Shown here piece by piece: positions 63,875 through 64,000 of a stretch of DNA of 64,000 nt. Below the pieces are notes generated by a model. The model was not told the DNA's origin, ran no database searches, and saw only the letters and a list, made by a program, of their open reading frames with translations. Each line of letters starts with the position of its first letter. Position 1 is the stretch's first letter. This DNA is from Lacunisphaera sp. (GTDB lineage: Bacteria > Verrucomicrobiota > Verrucomicrobiia > Opitutales > Opitutaceae). The position numbers and the translations under genes are program-made. The stretch covers positions 17,582 through 81,581 of the forward strand of contig SIBQ01000011.1 of assembly GCA_009695095.1 (NCBI GenBank), written 5' to 3'.

Positions 63875-64000
63875 GCTGCCTTCGGTGTTAGTCTGGGCCA
63901 GAAGAAGGACTCAGACTATGAAAGGCATTGGACATACGACCGAGGACAAGATCCGTATTTTACGGGCGGCCGATGGCGGCAAGAGCATCGCAGGGATCCG
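63853..64000 (+). mobile_element. IS3-family insertion sequence, left end
   Basis: TGACCTGACCCCGAAACTTTG at 63853 looks like the terminal inverted repeat of an IS3-family element (TGA/TGAC ends). It is followed 65 bases on by a transposase OrfA start. It interrupts the DUF2339 gene after the codons for AVPT. The right end is outside the window, so target duplication cannot be checked. Confidence 0.75.
63918..64000 (+). CDS. IS3-family transposase OrfA, N-terminal part
   Basis: ATG 63918 opens MKGIGHTTEDKIRILRAADG and then GKSIAGI, which matches the first helix-turn-helix region of IS3-group OrfA proteins. Only 27 codons are visible before the window ends. The full OrfA is usually about 90 residues and is followed by OrfB with the DDE catalytic domain. 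Confidence 0.75.
   Translation, partial: MKGIGHTTEDKIRILRAADGGKSIAGI

Noticed and set aside
1..64000. CRISPR array or phage-defence system
   Set aside because: No regularly spaced direct repeats with unique spacers and no Cas, restriction or toxin-antitoxin genes are visible.

Overview
The window is high-GC DNA that looks like a chromosome segment of a verrucomicrobial bacterium, most likely of the Opitutaceae type. The reasons are the strong GC preference at third codon positions, weak or absent Shine-Dalgarno sequences, two membrane proteins with an N-terminal GYF_2 domain, DUF1800 and DUF2339 proteins, and short intergenic repeats of kinds common in that phylum. The assignment is an inference; there is no rRNA operon in the window to settle it.

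Layout. 0-9.7 kb: a DUF1800 gene cut by the edge, then a minus-strand operon of FAD oxidoreductase, membrane protein, aromatic leader peptide with attenuator, type I-beta DAHP synthase and chorismate mutase/prephenate dehydratase. It is followed by an amber-interrupted methyltransferase, two rRNA methyltransferases, a second (AroG-type) DAHP synthase and glycerate kinase. 10-17.4 kb: NamZ-like lipoprotein, a frameshifted M48 protease, MsrB, a broken glycosyltransferase, XseA and a VTT membrane protein. 17.4-32.7 kb: two convergent blocks of polyprenol-linked and integral-membrane glycosyltransferases, many of them interrupted. 33-34.7 kb: type IV pilin-like protein, RsfS, NadD and tRNA-Leu(UAA). 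34.9-52.6 kb: propionate and branched-chain acyl-CoA metabolism (PrpB, PrpC, PrpD, acyl-CoA dehydrogenase, a split IcmF-type mutase, a carboxyltransferase remnant, a fused 2-oxoacid dehydrogenase E1-alpha/E1-beta/E2, and a FadJ-type enzyme), with AsnS and a decayed stretch at 39-41 kb in the middle. 52.6-64 kb: two pseudouridine synthases, a PQQ sugar dehydrogenase with its cytochrome c, a threonine dehydratase-like enzyme, YhbY, RsgA, two GYF_2 membrane proteins, a 2-hydroxyacid dehydrogenase, and a DUF2339 gene cut by an IS3-family element at the right edge.

The most informative single feature is at 2693-2840. A 29-residue leader peptide with eight Phe/Tyr codons in a 13-codon stretch is followed by mutually exclusive hairpins and an intrinsic terminator, directly ahead of the DAHP synthase-pheA pair. 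This is the layout of ribosome-mediated transcription attenuation. Unusually, its start codon overlaps the stop codon of the preceding membrane-protein gene, so the attenuator sits inside the operon.

The metabolic block at 34.9-52.6 kb reads as a route from branched-chain 2-oxoacids through acyl-CoA dehydrogenation and hydration to propionyl-CoA, with the methylcitrate cycle as the exit. The 1035-residue fusion of all E1 and E2 parts of a 2-oxoacid dehydrogenase, without a recognisable E3/E1-binding domain, is notable. Many genes in the window are interrupted by single frameshifts or amber codons; true decay and sequencing error cannot be told apart from this sequence alone.
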